In this document: piece after piece, positions 46,767-56,765 of the stretch
Numbering within the stretch: position 1 is the first letter of the stretch
Layout: each line of letters begins with the position of its first letter
NCBI GenBank assembly: GCA_003402375.1
Contig: QFXJ01000012.1
Span: forward strand, 34,586-98,585
Source: Candidatus Nitrotoga sp. CP45
GTDB taxonomy: Bacteria > Pseudomonadota > Gammaproteobacteria > Burkholderiales > Gallionellaceae
Length of the DNA stretch: 64,000 bases
Direction: 5' to 3'
Program-made: the position numbers and the translations under genes
The notes under the pieces: generated by a model
Told to the model about the DNA's origin: nothing
The model's database searches: none
What the model saw: the letters and a program-made list of their open reading frames with translations, nothing else

Positions 46767-47948
46767 TCAGCTAGCCAGTACTTTTTGCGCTGCAGCGACT
46801 GCCACACCATGCTGAACCGGTGCCTTCATTCTGCCTAATACGTCATCCAGCGCACCGAGGCACACCAAAATATTGCTCTGATTGCTGGCATGGCCCATCA
46901 AGCCTATGCGCCACACCTTGCCTGCCATTACGCCCAGGCCCGCACCAATTTCCAGTTGGTAATCGTTTAGCAGGGTGGAACGTACAGCGCCATCATCCAC
47001 ACCCTCTGGAATGGTAAGGGCGTTCAATTGCGGCAGACGTTCAGATTCTGGCACCACGAACTTTAATCCCATTGCTTCGAGGCCTGCACGCAGGGCAAGG
47101 TGGTTTTTCGTGTGGCGAGCCCATGAATTTTCCAAGCCCTCTTCCTGCAATATCACCAATGCTTCGTGCAGGCCATATAGCGCGTTGATCGGCGCGGTGT
47201 GGTGATAGGCACGTTTGGTTGAACCGCCCCAATAGCTCATGACCAGGTTCAAATCCAGGAACCAGCTTTGCACTTTGCTCTTGCGGTTCTTGATTTTATC
47301 CAGCGCGCGCGTGCTAAAACTGACCGGAGAAAGTCCAGGAGTGCAGGAGAGGCATTTTTGCGTGCCGGAGTAAATAGCGTCTATTTCCCATTCATCGACT
47401 TTAAGTGGCGAGCCAGCGAGTGAAGTGACTGCATCCACAATGGTCAAGCAACCATATTTATGGGCAAGCGCCACCAAGGTTTTGGCGTCAGACAAAGCGC
47501 CAGTGGAAGTTTCTGCATGCACAAACGCCACGATCTTGGTATCAGGATTAGCCTTGAGTGCATCTTCCACTTTTTGTGGGTCAACTGCACGTCCCCAATC
47601 GTCCTGCACCATCACAGCAATGCCGCCGCTGCGCTCAACGTTTTCTTTCATGCGCCCGCCGAACACACCGTTCTGGCATACGATAACTTTGTCGCCGGGT
47701 TCAACCAAATTGACAAAGCAGGTTTCCATTCCGGCCGAGCCTGGGGCGGAAACGGGCATCGTCAATTCATTTCTAGTCTGGAAAGCGTATTTCAACAACT
47801 CTTTCATTTCGTCCATCATGGTTACGAACACGGGATCGAGATGGCCAATGGTGGGGCGCGACAAGGCCTCCAGTACACGTGAACTAACATCCGAAGGACC
47901 TGGGCCCATCAGAATGCGTTGCGGGGGATGGAACGATTTTATTGCCAT
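46767..47948 (-). CDS. Alanine/serine-glyoxylate aminotransferase family protein
   Basis: A PLP enzyme of aminotransferase class V, 393 residues: GPGPSDVS at the N-terminus, the SAPGSAGME cofactor region, DAVTSLAGSPL (Asp contacting the PLP ring) and SGTQKCLSC with the Schiff-base Lys. It transfers an amino group from alanine or serine to glyoxylate, giving glycine. The start at 47948 follows AAAGGAGAAAAAGC; a longer frame to 47972 would include that ribosome binding site. It follows glcF by about 40 bp and completes glycolate salvage (glycolate to glyoxylate to glycine). Confidence 0.92.
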   Translation of the reverse strand: MAIKSFHPPQRILMGPGPSDVSSRVLEALSRPTIGHLDPVFVTMMDEMKELLKYAFQTRNELTMPVSAPGSAGMETCFVNLVEPGDKVIVCQNGVFGGRMKENVERSGGIAVMVQDDWGRAVDPQKVEDALKANPDTKIVAFVHAETSTGALSDAKTLVALAHKYGCLTIVDAVTSLAGSPLKVDEWEIDAIYSGTQKCLSCTPGLSPVSFSTRALDKIKNRKSKVQSWFLDLNLVMSYWGGSTKRAYHHTAPINALYGLHEALVILQEEGLENSWARHTKNHLALRAGLEAMGLKFVVPESERLPQLNALTIPEGVDDGAVRSTLLNDYQLEIGAGLGVMAGKVWRIGLMGHASNQSNILVCLGALDDVLGRMKAPVQHGVAVAAAQKVLAS

Positions 47949-47990
47949 GCTTTTTCTCCTTTCAGGTTTCAATTCATTAATTGTGGCATT

Positions 47991-49241
47991 TTAACTTTTT
48001 TCACTGCTTTCAGTGGGCCCTTGTTGGGAAAATGGTAGCAATAGCTCAATCCAGTGTTTTACCGGCAAGCGGGCTGCACTTTCCAAATGTAGCTGGCAGC
48101 CGATGTTGGCGGTGGCAATAACCTCAGCGTCACCCTGTTGCAGCGCACCCAATTTATTTTCCAGTAACTGTTGTGACAGCACGGGTTGCATCAAGGTATA
48201 AGTACCTGCGGCGCCACAGCACAAATGACTATCAGCAACCGGCGTCAGTATATAGCCGCAATTTTTCAGGATAGTTTCAACAACGCCAGACAGCTTTTGT
48301 CCATGCTGCAAGGTGCAAGACGATTGATAAGCGACGCGCACCCCTTTGCCGACATCGGCCAAGGCACTCAAATCTTCGCGGCTCAGAATTTCGCTCAAGT
48401 CGCGTGTAAGTTCGCTGATACGTGCCGCCTTCGCGGCATAATCCGGATCATGTTTCAGCGTTTTGCCATATTCTTTCACCATCAGGCCGCAGCCACTGGA
48501 GCTCATCACAATAGCCTCTGCACCTTGTTCAATATATGGCCACCAGGCATCAATATTGCGGCGCATCATGTCATGCGCCCCATTAATATCAGCCAAATGC
48601 TGGTTCAGTGCGCCACAGCAACCGGCCCCGAAGGCGCTGATCAAAGAAATACCCAGTTTATCCAGCACACGGGCAGCAGCGGTGTTGGTATTGGGCGCAC
48701 TCAGCGATTGCACACAACCTTCCAGCACCAACATGCTGCGCATATGAACCGCTTGCGGACGGGCTGACTGTGCCCGTCGTTGGGCCGGAATTTTACGTTG
48801 TAAAGAAAGGGGTAATAATGGATACACCACGCGGCTAATACCAAGCACCAGCGCAAAACGCTTGGGATACGGCAGCACTGCCAGCAGACTGCGCCGCACA
48901 ATTTTTTGCCACAGCGGACGCGGCGCGCGTTCTTCAATGACCTGCCGCCCGATGTCAATCAAACGGCCATACTGCACCCCAGATGGACAGGTTGTTTCAC
49001 AGGCGCGGCAGGTCAGGCAGCGATCTAGATGCAATTGCGTCTTCTCGCTGGATTGATTGCCTTCCAGCATTTCCTTGATCAAATAAATACGCCCTCGCGG
49101 GCCATCCAGTTCGTTGCCGAGCAACTGATAGGTGGGGCAAGTGGCGTTGCAAAATCCGCAGTGCACGCAAGAACGCAGAATCGCATTGGCTTCGGCGATA
49201 TCGGGATTAACAAGAAGATCAGGAGAAATGGCGGTTTGCAT
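47991..49241 (-). CDS. glcF: Glycolate oxidase iron-sulfur subunit GlcF
   Basis: GlcF is the electron-transfer subunit of membrane-associated glycolate dehydrogenase. The 416-residue protein has two 4Fe-4S motifs (CVHCGFCNATCP and CLTCRACETTCP) and two CCG domains (GCCGALNQH, LCCGAAGTY) typical of heterodisulfide-reductase-like subunits. It lies 5 bp after glcE. Confidence 0.96.
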   Translation of the reverse strand: MQTAISPDLLVNPDIAEANAILRSCVHCGFCNATCPTYQLLGNELDGPRGRIYLIKEMLEGNQSSEKTQLHLDRCLTCRACETTCPSGVQYGRLIDIGRQVIEERAPRPLWQKIVRRSLLAVLPYPKRFALVLGISRVVYPLLPLSLQRKIPAQRRAQSARPQAVHMRSMLVLEGCVQSLSAPNTNTAAARVLDKLGISLISAFGAGCCGALNQHLADINGAHDMMRRNIDAWWPYIEQGAEAIVMSSSGCGLMVKEYGKTLKHDPDYAAKAARISELTRDLSEILSREDLSALADVGKGVRVAYQSSCTLQHGQKLSGVVETILKNCGYILTPVADSHLCCGAAGTYTLMQPVLSQQLLENKLGALQQGDAEVIATANIGCQLHLESAARLPVKHWIELLLPFSQQGPTESSEKS

Positions 49242-49246
49242 AATGC

Positions 49247-50311
49247 TTACAAGTTGGCGTAAATGCGCCCCCGGTTAAAAATTTCGTGTGGATCAAAACT
49301 GGATTTCAGGCGTTGGTGAATGATGAGTAAGGGCGCGGCGAGCGGCTGAAATATTTCGCCATTGCGTTCGCTTCCCCGAAACTGGGTAACATGCCCACCT
49401 GCTGCTGCAACGCGTTCGCGTATCAACGCAATCGGTTCGTCACTTACCAGCCAACGTTGTGCACCACCCCAATCAAGCAACCATTCGCCGACAATTTCCA
49501 AAGGAGGCTCGGCGGGTTTTACCATCACGCGATACAGCGGCTTCGCAGAACTGAAAAATGGCAAATGATGTTCGCGTAAGGCGTGCCAAAAGGGTTCTGA
49601 CTTTTCTATCACTTCGCCACCCAGATGCTCATGGGCATGCTTGACTGCTTGCTCGCTGCCGGATAAGCGCACATAACAATGTCCCGCATGATAACAGGCC
49701 GCATCAACCGGCACGGGTTGGGACAGCAAACGACTCATTTTGCTGATGGCTTCAGCTTGGGTGCATTCCTGTATCAAAGTGTAGCTTGCCGCCGGGCGTG
49801 GCAAAACTTTCAAGCTGATTTCCAGCAACACGCCCAGCGTGCCGTAAGCACCGACCATCAAACGCGAGACATCGTAACCCGCCACGTTTTTTATCACTTG
49901 CCCACCGAAGCGCAATATCTCGCCCTTGCCATTGAGCAGCTTGCAGCCCAATACAAAATCGCGGGCGGAGCCGCAAAAAGGACGACGCGGCCCAGACAGA
50001 CCGCAGGCAATGGTGCCGCCCAGGGTGGCGTTATCACCAAAATGCGGCGGCTCGAATGCCAGCATTTGCCCGGCGTCTGCCAACGCAGCTTCAACTTCTT
50101 TGAGCGGCGTGCCACTGCGTGCAGTCAAAACCAACTCGCGCGGATCATGTTCGACAATACCGCGATGGCCGCTGACATCCAGAGTTTCGCCGTGCGTCTC
50201 TCGTCCTAAAAATGTTTTGCTATTGCCGCCTTCGATTTTGAGCGGTGTCCCATTACCCACAGCATTGCGTACCTGCTGTTGCAGTGTCTCACTGATATCG
50301 CGCCCCAACAT
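49247..50311 (-). CDS. glcE: Glycolate oxidase FAD-binding subunit GlcE
   Basis: The 354-residue protein has a PCMH-type FAD-binding domain: LKIEGGNSKTFLGR, the pyrophosphate loop GGTIACGLSGPRR and GAYGTLGVLLEISLKV. The length is typical of GlcE, shorter than GlcD. Its ATG overlaps the glcD stop by one base (TGATG), and glcF follows, giving the standard glcDEF order. It acts together with GlcD in FAD-dependent oxidation of glycolate. Confidence 0.96.
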   Translation of the reverse strand: MLGRDISETLQQQVRNAVGNGTPLKIEGGNSKTFLGRETHGETLDVSGHRGIVEHDPRELVLTARSGTPLKEVEAALADAGQMLAFEPPHFGDNATLGGTIACGLSGPRRPFCGSARDFVLGCKLLNGKGEILRFGGQVIKNVAGYDVSRLMVGAYGTLGVLLEISLKVLPRPAASYTLIQECTQAEAISKMSRLLSQPVPVDAACYHAGHCYVRLSGSEQAVKHAHEHLGGEVIEKSEPFWHALREHHLPFFSSAKPLYRVMVKPAEPPLEIVGEWLLDWGGAQRWLVSDEPIALIRERVAAAGGHVTQFRGSERNGEIFQPLAAPLLIIHQRLKSSFDPHEIFNRGRIYANL

Positions 50312-51801
50312 CAGAAGCGTTCCAGTTCAGCATGGGGCAGTTTTCCGTGATGGACGTGCATGGCGCCAAATTCTGCGCAGCGCTGCAAGGTGGGCACGGC
50401 TTTCCCGGGATTAAGTAAGCCAGCAGGATCGAAAGCGGATTTAACCGCATGGAATTGGCTGAGTTCAGCCGATTTAAACTGGATACACATCTGATTAATT
50501 TTTTCCATGCCGACACCATGCTCACCGGTGATAGATCCACCCACTTCAACACACAGTTGCAAAATACGCTGACCGAATTCCTCAGTGCGTGCCAATTCGC
50601 CATCTTTATTGGCATCAAACAAAATCAGCGGATGCAGATTGCCATCTCCGGCATGAAACACATTCGCCACCGGTAAGCCATACTCTTCCGACCATAGGCT
50701 GATCTGGCGCAATACATGCGGCAATTGACGGCGTGGAATTGTACCGTCCATGCAGTAATAATCCGGCGAAATACGCCCCACTGCGGGGAAGGCTGATTTA
50801 CGCCCCTTCCAGAACAGTTGTCGCTCCGCTTCATTAACGGCAGTGCGCACCTCGGTCGCGCCGCCCTGGTGCAATATTTCGCGCACTTTCATGATGTGCT
50901 CTGATACTTCCGCATTGGTGCCATCCAGCTCGCACAACAAAATCGCCTCTGCATCACGAGGATAACCGGCATGCGCATAATCTTCTGACGCATGAATGGC
51001 CACCTTGTCCATCATTTCCAGACCGGCCGGAATAATACCGGCAGCGATGATCGCGCCGACCGCTTCCCCGGCTTTGTAGACATCGTCAAAGGCCGCCAGC
51101 AAAACTTGCGCGCGCTCCGGCTTAGCCAGTAGTTTTACGGTAACTTCAACGATCACCGCCAGCATGCCTTCCGAACCAGCCATCAATGCCAGCAGATCAT
51201 AGCCCGGAGAATCCAATGTTTCAGCGCCGATGGTCAGCAATTCCCCCTCCATCGTCACTACTTTCAACATCAGGATATTGTGTACCGTCAGGCCATATTT
51301 CAGGCAATGTACGCCGCCGGAATTTTCCGCGACATTGCCGCCTATGGTGCAGGCAATCTGAGAGGATGGATCCGGCGCGTAATACAATCCATACGCGGCG
51401 GCGGCATCAGAAATTGCTAGGTTGCGCACACCCGGTTGCAAAGTGGCCATCGCATTTTCCGGATCGATATGGAGTATGCGTTTAAATTTTGCCAGGCTCA
51501 GCAGCACACCATCAGACAAAGGCAGCGCCCCGCCAGATAAGCCCGTGCCTGCACCGCGCGCCACAACGGGCACCTGTAACGCATAACATAGACGCATGAT
51601 AGCCTGCACCTGCGCGATCGTTTCGGGCAAAACCACTACCAAGGGCAGACGACGATAAACCGATAGCCCGTCGCACTCGAACGGGCGTAGATCTTCTTTG
51701 TCGGTGAGTACGGCTTCTGGTGGCAACAGCTCCCGGAGTTTACGGATCAGATCTTCATGCGCGTCGCGATTGCACGGCAACCCATCTTTGGATACTGGCA
51801 T
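50311..51801 (-). CDS. glcD: Glycolate oxidase FAD-linked subunit GlcD
   Basis: The catalytic subunit, 496 residues, is an FAD-binding oxidase of the vanillyl-alcohol oxidase/D-lactate dehydrogenase superfamily: VPVVARGAGTGLSGGALP (FAD pyrophosphate loop), IGGNVAENSGGVHCLKYG and the C-terminal ANVFHAGDGNLHP and GGSITGEHGVG active-site segments. It oxidises glycolate to glyoxylate. First gene of the leftward operon glcD-glcE-glcF-aminotransferase. Confidence 0.97.
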   Translation of the reverse strand: MPVSKDGLPCNRDAHEDLIRKLRELLPPEAVLTDKEDLRPFECDGLSVYRRLPLVVVLPETIAQVQAIMRLCYALQVPVVARGAGTGLSGGALPLSDGVLLSLAKFKRILHIDPENAMATLQPGVRNLAISDAAAAYGLYYAPDPSSQIACTIGGNVAENSGGVHCLKYGLTVHNILMLKVVTMEGELLTIGAETLDSPGYDLLALMAGSEGMLAVIVEVTVKLLAKPERAQVLLAAFDDVYKAGEAVGAIIAAGIIPAGLEMMDKVAIHASEDYAHAGYPRDAEAILLCELDGTNAEVSEHIMKVREILHQGGATEVRTAVNEAERQLFWKGRKSAFPAVGRISPDYYCMDGTIPRRQLPHVLRQISLWSEEYGLPVANVFHAGDGNLHPLILFDANKDGELARTEEFGQRILQLCVEVGGSITGEHGVGMEKINQMCIQFKSAELSQFHAVKSAFDPAGLLNPGKAVPTLQRCAEFGAMHVHHGKLPHAELERF

Positions 51802-52035
51802 GAAAAATAATATAGGAAATTAACAGGACTCGAGATTTCAGCAGAGTTTGACATGAAACGCAACTGGCAAAAATTACTTGTAGCCAGCAAAAATGTCCAG
51901 GCTTGTGACACATGACTGCCCGGTTTAACCCAGCCACTAAATAGTGTAAGCACTCCGTTTCAACCGACGCTGCTAGTGTCAATCTTGATATGCAACTACG
52001 TCGTTACCAATAATTATCGATTACACCTACCTCAA
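51802..52035. other. Non-coding stretch upstream of glcD
   Basis: Only overlapping short minus-strand frames without recognisable content run through here. It should hold the glcD promoter, but no clear -35/-10 pair could be picked with confidence. Confidence 0.4.
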
Positions 52036-52084
52036 TGAAAAAACCCGAACCTCAGAGATTTATTAAACCTCTCAAATTCGGGTT
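52036..52084 (-). terminator. Rho-independent terminator of the small Cys-rich protein gene
   Basis: AACCCGAA (52042-52049) pairs with TTCGGGTT (52077-52084), and an inner pair (AGAG with CTCT) extends the hairpin. On the minus strand the stem ends in a run of six T. It lies about 34 bp after the stop at 52118. Confidence 0.8.
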
Positions 52085-52117
52085 GTTTCAGCAAAAAATT
52101 ACATCAACAAGAACTAA

Positions 52118-52375
52118 TTACTCGCATTTCCCAGCTGTACATTTTGATGATGCGCATACGGCAGGTTTCACACATGCATCACCTTTTGGAAGTGAATGAA
52201 GCGCGATACATTTAGATGGAGTCACTGCCAAAAGGCAGGCTTCATTATGCTTAGCGTCACATACTGTCGTAGCGTTATCTTTGTTGCAATCATCGCCAAT
52301 TTTAGCAAGGGCTGCTTGTGAGAATAAAGACATTGAACCGATCATTGCCATTGTTACCAAAATTTTGCTGAACAT
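52118..52375 (-). CDS. Small secreted cysteine-rich protein
   Basis: The 85-residue product has a signal peptide (MFSKILVTMAMIGSMSLFSQ..., cleavage after ALA near residue 24). The mature part of about 60 residues has eight Cys in a regular spread (DDCNK, TVCD, EACL, SKCI, DACV, AVCASSKC, GKCE), suggesting four disulfides in the periplasm or outside. The pattern is like small Dickkopf/EGF-like Cys-rich domains found in proteobacterial exported proteins. Function unknown. It is monocistronic with its own terminator. Confidence 0.8.
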   Translation of the reverse strand: MFSKILVTMAMIGSMSLFSQAALAKIGDDCNKDNATTVCDAKHNEACLLAVTPSKCIALHSLPKGDACVKPAVCASSKCTAGKCE

Positions 52376-52599
52376 ATTTTTTCCTTTATGTTAGGTTGTT
52401 TGGATTATAAATTCCAAATTTAAGTACCATTGTCATTCAGTGTATAGGAAAAAAATAAACGCCCTTGTTCACCGAGACTCAATGTACCGGTAAAGGGTTT
52501 GATCGTCAACCATGCCAGTAAGCAATCAGAAAATCACAAATTTTTTGCCTGGCTAGCTGAAAAAATGTTGGTTTGTAGAGACGTAATTCTTGGGGCACC

Positions 52600-52775
52600 G
52601 CACCGATGGAAAGCTTGGGGTACGCTCAAAAACAAGCTGATCCACTATCGGCGCTACCCAAGCACAAACAATACAGGAGATTACTGAGTACACTGGGGTG
52701 TTTTACAACCAGAAAAGAAAGCAGACTTGCCTTGGTTACCTGTCATCTGCCGCATTCACGCAACAAGCTATGATG
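52600..52775 (+). pseudogene. IS3-family transposase (OrfB), C-terminal remnant
   Basis: Pieces in shifting frames read APMES, then GTLKNKLIHYRRY, then after another shift IQEITEYTGVFYNQKRKQTCLGYLSSAAF, which is the C-terminal third of IS3-group transposases including the last catalytic Glu (in MES). At least two frameshifts and loss of everything upstream make it non-functional. The rest of the 620-bp gap between the Cys-rich gene and rlmB shows no gene. Confidence 0.8.
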
Positions 52776-52996
52776 TAAAACAACTTGTTGCTTAACCCAC
52801 TGAATCCCACGGTTGCCAACCGATCTCAGTCCCACACTTCCGGCAACACGTCGCCGAACGTATTTTGCCTTTAATTGATCCACACGCGCCCCGGCACACC
52901 ATATGCGGAGCTTACTTAGTTCAGGATGTGCAGTGAAATAAATGCACAAACAATCGGTGAAATATTCTGCTCTAACCTGTTCCATCCAGTTTGTTG

Positions 52997-53737
52997 CTAC
53001 TTCACATCGCGCTGCCTTCTCGACTCAAACAAACATACCCCTGCGCTCACAGATACATTCAAGCTTTCCACACTGCCCAGCATTGGGATACGCACCAGCT
53101 GATCACAGGTTTCTTTGGTAAGCCGACGCAGGCCTTCTCCTTCCGCTCCCAGCACCCAGGCCAATGCGCCGGAATGCCGGAATCCATACAGATCAGTATT
53201 GGCCTCACTATCCGCACCCACTACCCAAATATCACGTTCCTGTAGCTCGCGCAGGGTACGCGCAAGGTTAGTGACAGTAATATAGGGAACAGTTTCTGCC
53301 GCGCCACAGGCAACCTTTTCCACGGTCGCATTCAAGCCGACGGCACGATCTTTGGGAGCAATGACGGCATGTATGCCGAAAGCATCGGCACTGCGCAAGC
53401 AAGCACCCAGATTATGCGGGTCTTGCACACCATCCAGCACTAGTAGTAACGCGGGTTCGGTGAGTGTGTCCAACACATCGTCCAGATGCCGCACCTTTTG
53501 CGCGGCATCTACGCGAGCGGCGACCCCTTGATGGCGAGCATTGCCAGCCATACCATCAAGACGCTTGGTATCCACCGGAACCACGCGCACGCTATTACTT
53601 TCCGCCAACTTCAACAAATCACGAACACGTGGATCACGGCGTTGGGTATCGACATAAAGTTCCAACACGCTATCCGCCTGCTGGCGAATGCGTGCGGTGA
53701 CAGCATGAAAACCATGAATTACACGAGTTTCAGCCAT
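52997..53737 (-). CDS. rlmB: 23S rRNA (guanosine-2'-O)-methyltransferase RlmB
   Basis: RlmB methylates G2251 of 23S rRNA. The 246-residue SPOUT (TrmH-type) enzyme has an N-terminal substrate-binding domain ([13 protein letters not shown]) and knot motifs [32 protein letters not shown] and [22 protein letters not shown]. It follows rnr on the same strand, overlapping its end by 8 nt, a common rnr-rlmB arrangement. Confidence 0.96.
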   Translation of the reverse strand: MAETRVIHGFHAVTARIRQQADSVLELYVDTQRRDPRVRDLLKLAESNSVRVVPVDTKRLDGMAGNARHQGVAARVDAAQKVRHLDDVLDTLTEPALLLVLDGVQDPHNLGACLRSADAFGIHAVIAPKDRAVGLNATVEKVACGAAETVPYITVTNLARTLRELQERDIWVVGADSEANTDLYGFRHSGALAWVLGAEGEGLRRLTKETCDQLVRIPMLGSVESLNVSVSAGVCLFESRRQRDVK

Positions 53738-55964
53738 GGCGTTCTTTGGTTTTTTTCGGTTTCTTGATTTTCGCGTCCTTAGCTGGCACTTCCCCAGCTG
53801 GCAGATCCAGCACGAAGTCGAGCTTGGTACTTTCCATATCCACTCTCACAACTTTGACGCGCACGCGATCTCCCAGGCGATAACGCTTGCCAGAGCGCTC
53901 ACCTAGCATCTGGTGCTTGGTCGCATCGTAATGAAAATAATCCGCGCCAAGTTCTGACACATGAACCAGTCCTTCGATGTAAAGGTCGTCCAGCGCAACG
54001 AACAGGCCGAAGCCAGTCACTGAAGATATGGTGCCTTCGAAGCTGCTGCCGAGATGATCCCGCATGTAGAAGCATTTCAGCCATGCTTCTACATCACGCG
54101 TGGCATCGTCAGCCCGACGCTCTGTCATGGAACAATGTATGCCCAGCTCTTCCCACTTCTCTTTTGGTTTGTATTGTTTGTCATTTAGCACAGCCTTAAT
54201 GGCGCGGTGTACCAGAAGATCGGGATAACGTCGAATGGGCGAGGTAAAGTGTGTATAAGCATCGTAGCCGAGACCGAAATGACCAGCATTTTCCGGGCAA
54301 TAACGCGCTTGGCGCAATGAACGCAACATCACTGTTTGCAATAAGGCTGCGTCAGGTCGCCCCTTGACCTGCTTGAGCAGCTTGGCATAATCGCCAGCTT
54401 CAGGTTTTTCACCACCCCCAAGTTCCAGGCCGAATTCCTTGAAGAACTCACGTACTGCTTCCAGCTTTTCAGGGGTGGGACCTTCATGCACCCGGTATAA
54501 CACCGGGTGCTTACGTTCGTTGAGGAAGTTAGCGGTGCACACGTTAGCCGCCAGCATGCATTCCTCGATCAAGCGATGCGCATCGTTACGTACCAAGGGT
54601 ACGATGCGCTCGATCTTGCCCTGCTCAGTAAACATCATCTGGGTTTCTATGGTCTCGAAATCAATCGCACCACGTTTTTCACGGGCTTGCAGCAACGTCT
54701 TGAATAAGTTATGCAAATGATTGATATGCGGCAGCACGGCAGCAAATTTTTGCGCCATTTCACCTTCTGGGTGAACCAGCATATCCGCTACCTGGTTGTA
54801 AGTCAGGCGAGCCTGCGAGAACATAACCGATGGATAGAAGCGGTAAGCTTCAATATCGCCTTGAGCGCTGATCTGCATATCACATACCATGCATAGGCGT
54901 TCAACATGTGGGTTAAGCGAACAAAGGCCATTGGAAAGCTCTTCCGGCAACATTGGAATAACGCGGCGAGGAAAATATACCGAGTTACCGCGGTTCAAAG
55001 CTTCCTTATCCAGCGCATCTCCAGGCTTTACATAATGACTTACATCAGCAATTGCCACCACCAGGCGGAAACCATTGGCGTGCGGCTCGCAATACACCGC
55101 GTCATCAAAATCCCGCGCCGTCTCACCGTCTATGGTAACAAGTGGCAACTGACGTAAATCTTCACGTCCTGCATAATCTTCGGGTAACACTTGGGGCGCA
55201 ATTTTTTCAGCTTGGTGTTTCGTTTCAACTGGAAACTCATATGGCAAATCATGCTTACGTAACGCAATTTCAATTTCCATGCCAGGGTCGGCATAATTAC
55301 CCAATACCTGCACAATGCGGCCTATGGGTTGTGCATTTTTGCTGGGTTGCTGCAAAATTTCCAGCATCACCACCTGCCCCGCCTTTGCCCCGATGTGCTC
55401 ACCTGGAGCAACCAGGATATCCTGACTAATACGACGATTTTCCGCTACCACAAACTGAATGCCATGCTCTTCATACAACCGTCCGACCAGACGCTGGGTG
55501 GCGCGCTCCAGCACCTCCACTATACCGGCCTCGCGGCGCCCGCGCCGATCGGTGCCTGTTTCGCGTACCACGACAATATCGCCATGCAACACTTTATGCA
55601 TTTCCTTGGCACTCAATACCAAATCGGTGCTGCCATCATCAGGAATCAAAAAACCAAAACCATCGGGATGGCCTTGTACCTTGCCCTTAATCAGGTCCAG
55701 TTTGTCCATTACGCAAATTGCCCGTTTACGATTACGCATAATCTGACCATCACGCTCCATCGCGCGCAGACGGCGCGTGAACAATTCTGCCTCATGTTCA
55801 TCAATATGTAACATGTGGCACAACTCTTCCTCAGCAACCGGCACGCCTTGCTTTTCCAGTAATTGCAGAATGTACTCGCGGCTGGGTAGTGGGTGATCAT
55901 ACTGCGCGCGCTCTCGATCCAGGAATGGATCGAGAGCGCGGATGTTGTTTTTCTTATTTGTCAT
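53730..55964 (-). CDS. rnr: Ribonuclease R
   Basis: A 3'-5' exoribonuclease that degrades structured RNA. The 744-residue protein has a winged-helix start, cold-shock domains ([19 protein letters not shown]), the RNB catalytic domain with [15 protein letters not shown] (Mg-binding Asp cluster) and [11 protein letters not shown], and a C-terminal S1 domain ([19 protein letters not shown]). The tail is Lys-rich as in other RNase R. It is the first gene of the leftward pair rnr-rlmB and diverges from the tRNA gene. Confidence 0.97.
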   Translation of the reverse strand: MTNKKNNIRALDPFLDRERAQYDHPLPSREYILQLLEKQGVPVAEEELCHMLHIDEHEAELFTRRLRAMERDGQIMRNRKRAICVMDKLDLIKGKVQGHPDGFGFLIPDDGSTDLVLSAKEMHKVLHGDIVVVRETGTDRRGRREAGIVEVLERATQRLVGRLYEEHGIQFVVAENRRISQDILVAPGEHIGAKAGQVVMLEILQQPSKNAQPIGRIVQVLGNYADPGMEIEIALRKHDLPYEFPVETKHQAEKIAPQVLPEDYAGREDLRQLPLVTIDGETARDFDDAVYCEPHANGFRLVVAIADVSHYVKPGDALDKEALNRGNSVYFPRRVIPMLPEELSNGLCSLNPHVERLCMVCDMQISAQGDIEAYRFYPSVMFSQARLTYNQVADMLVHPEGEMAQKFAAVLPHINHLHNLFKTLLQAREKRGAIDFETIETQMMFTEQGKIERIVPLVRNDAHRLIEECMLAANVCTANFLNERKHPVLYRVHEGPTPEKLEAVREFFKEFGLELGGGEKPEAGDYAKLLKQVKGRPDAALLQTVMLRSLRQARYCPENAGHFGLGYDAYTHFTSPIRRYPDLLVHRAIKAVLNDKQYKPKEKWEELGIHCSMTERRADDATRDVEAWLKCFYMRDHLGSSFEGTISSVTGFGLFVALDDLYIEGLVHVSELGADYFHYDATKHQMLGERSGKRYRLGDRVRVKVVRVDMESTKLDFVLDLPAGEVPAKDAKIKKPKKTKERHG

Positions 55965-56025
55965 TGACAGAAAATCCTATAACGATTAACTTGTGCGCCC
56001 TCAAGAAGCGATGTTTTATTTTATT

Positions 56026-56110
56026 GCCCAGATGGCGGAATTGGTAGACGCGCACGGTTCAGGTCCGTGTGCCGCAAGGTGTGGAGGTTCGAGTCCTCTT
56101 CTGGGCACCA
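56026..56110 (+). tRNA. tRNA-Leu (anticodon CAG)
   Basis: The acceptor stem GCCCAGA pairs with TCTGGGC. The anticodon arm CACGG-TTCAGGT-CCGTG gives anticodon CAG. A long variable arm (TGCCGCAAGGTGT) marks a class II tRNA, and the T arm has GGTTCGAGTCC. The CCA end is encoded (56108-56110). Confidence 0.96.
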
Positions 56111-56148
56111 CAAGATAAATTATCACTTATATTCATCATGTTATAAAG

Positions 56149-56168
56149 TGCCCATCGGGGCATTTTTT
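56149..56168 (+). terminator. Terminator of the tRNA-Leu gene
   Basis: TGCCC and GGGCA form a short stem around the loop ATCG, followed by six T. It lies about 40 bp after the tRNA. Confidence 0.75.
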
Positions 56169-56765
56169 CATTTATTTTCATATTTAGTTAGTGTAATTGT
56201 TTGCTCACAAATTTTCTGAGAGCTTTACAGGCATTTGCATTGTATTTAAATACATTATGTTAATGAATTATGTTTGTTTTCATAAATTTTACGCCATGAC
56301 GTGGAATGCTTTGTTCGATAGATAACAATATGAAGAAGTGGGCAGCAGTTAACCCGTCAGAATTAAGATCTTGCAGAACAAAAAATCAGGCGCAAGTTTC
56401 AATATACAAAAATACAAAAATCAACTATTTAAAGACTAGGTTACAGCTAAACTTTATGAAATTCTATTGTTGTCAATGATAGCAGGAAAGCTTGATGTCT
56501 TGTGAAAAGACACCGATTCCACTAATGAAATGGCTAGACATTAAATTTTTTTAATCGCTGAACGTATACATAATCGCCCCTAAGCAACGTGCGAAAGTGG
56601 AATACTTATTTATTTTCGGGGGTATCCAAACAATGTACGATTCACAAGAACTTTATCTGTCAAAGATGAGTTTATTGCAAAATAAAACCATGTAAATTGG
56701 CAAGCAAAATTGACTGGATATGGAGCAGAAGAACAACTACATTTTGAATAGGAACAAGGCTTGAC
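56169..56765. other. AT-rich stretch of about 600 bp without a gene
   Basis: No open frame of useful length or recognisable content, no tRNA-like fold and no clear repeat of the tRNA end were seen. AGGAACAAGG just before 56766 serves the cysG start. Confidence 0.5.

Noticed and set aside
52743..52985. An 80-codon minus-strand frame before rlmB
   Set aside because: No ribosome binding site, no recognisable domain, and it overlaps the IS3 remnant.
56111..56765. Integrated element at tRNA-Leu
   Set aside because: No integrase gene and no repeat of the tRNA 3' end were found in the window; the AT-rich gap holds no cargo.
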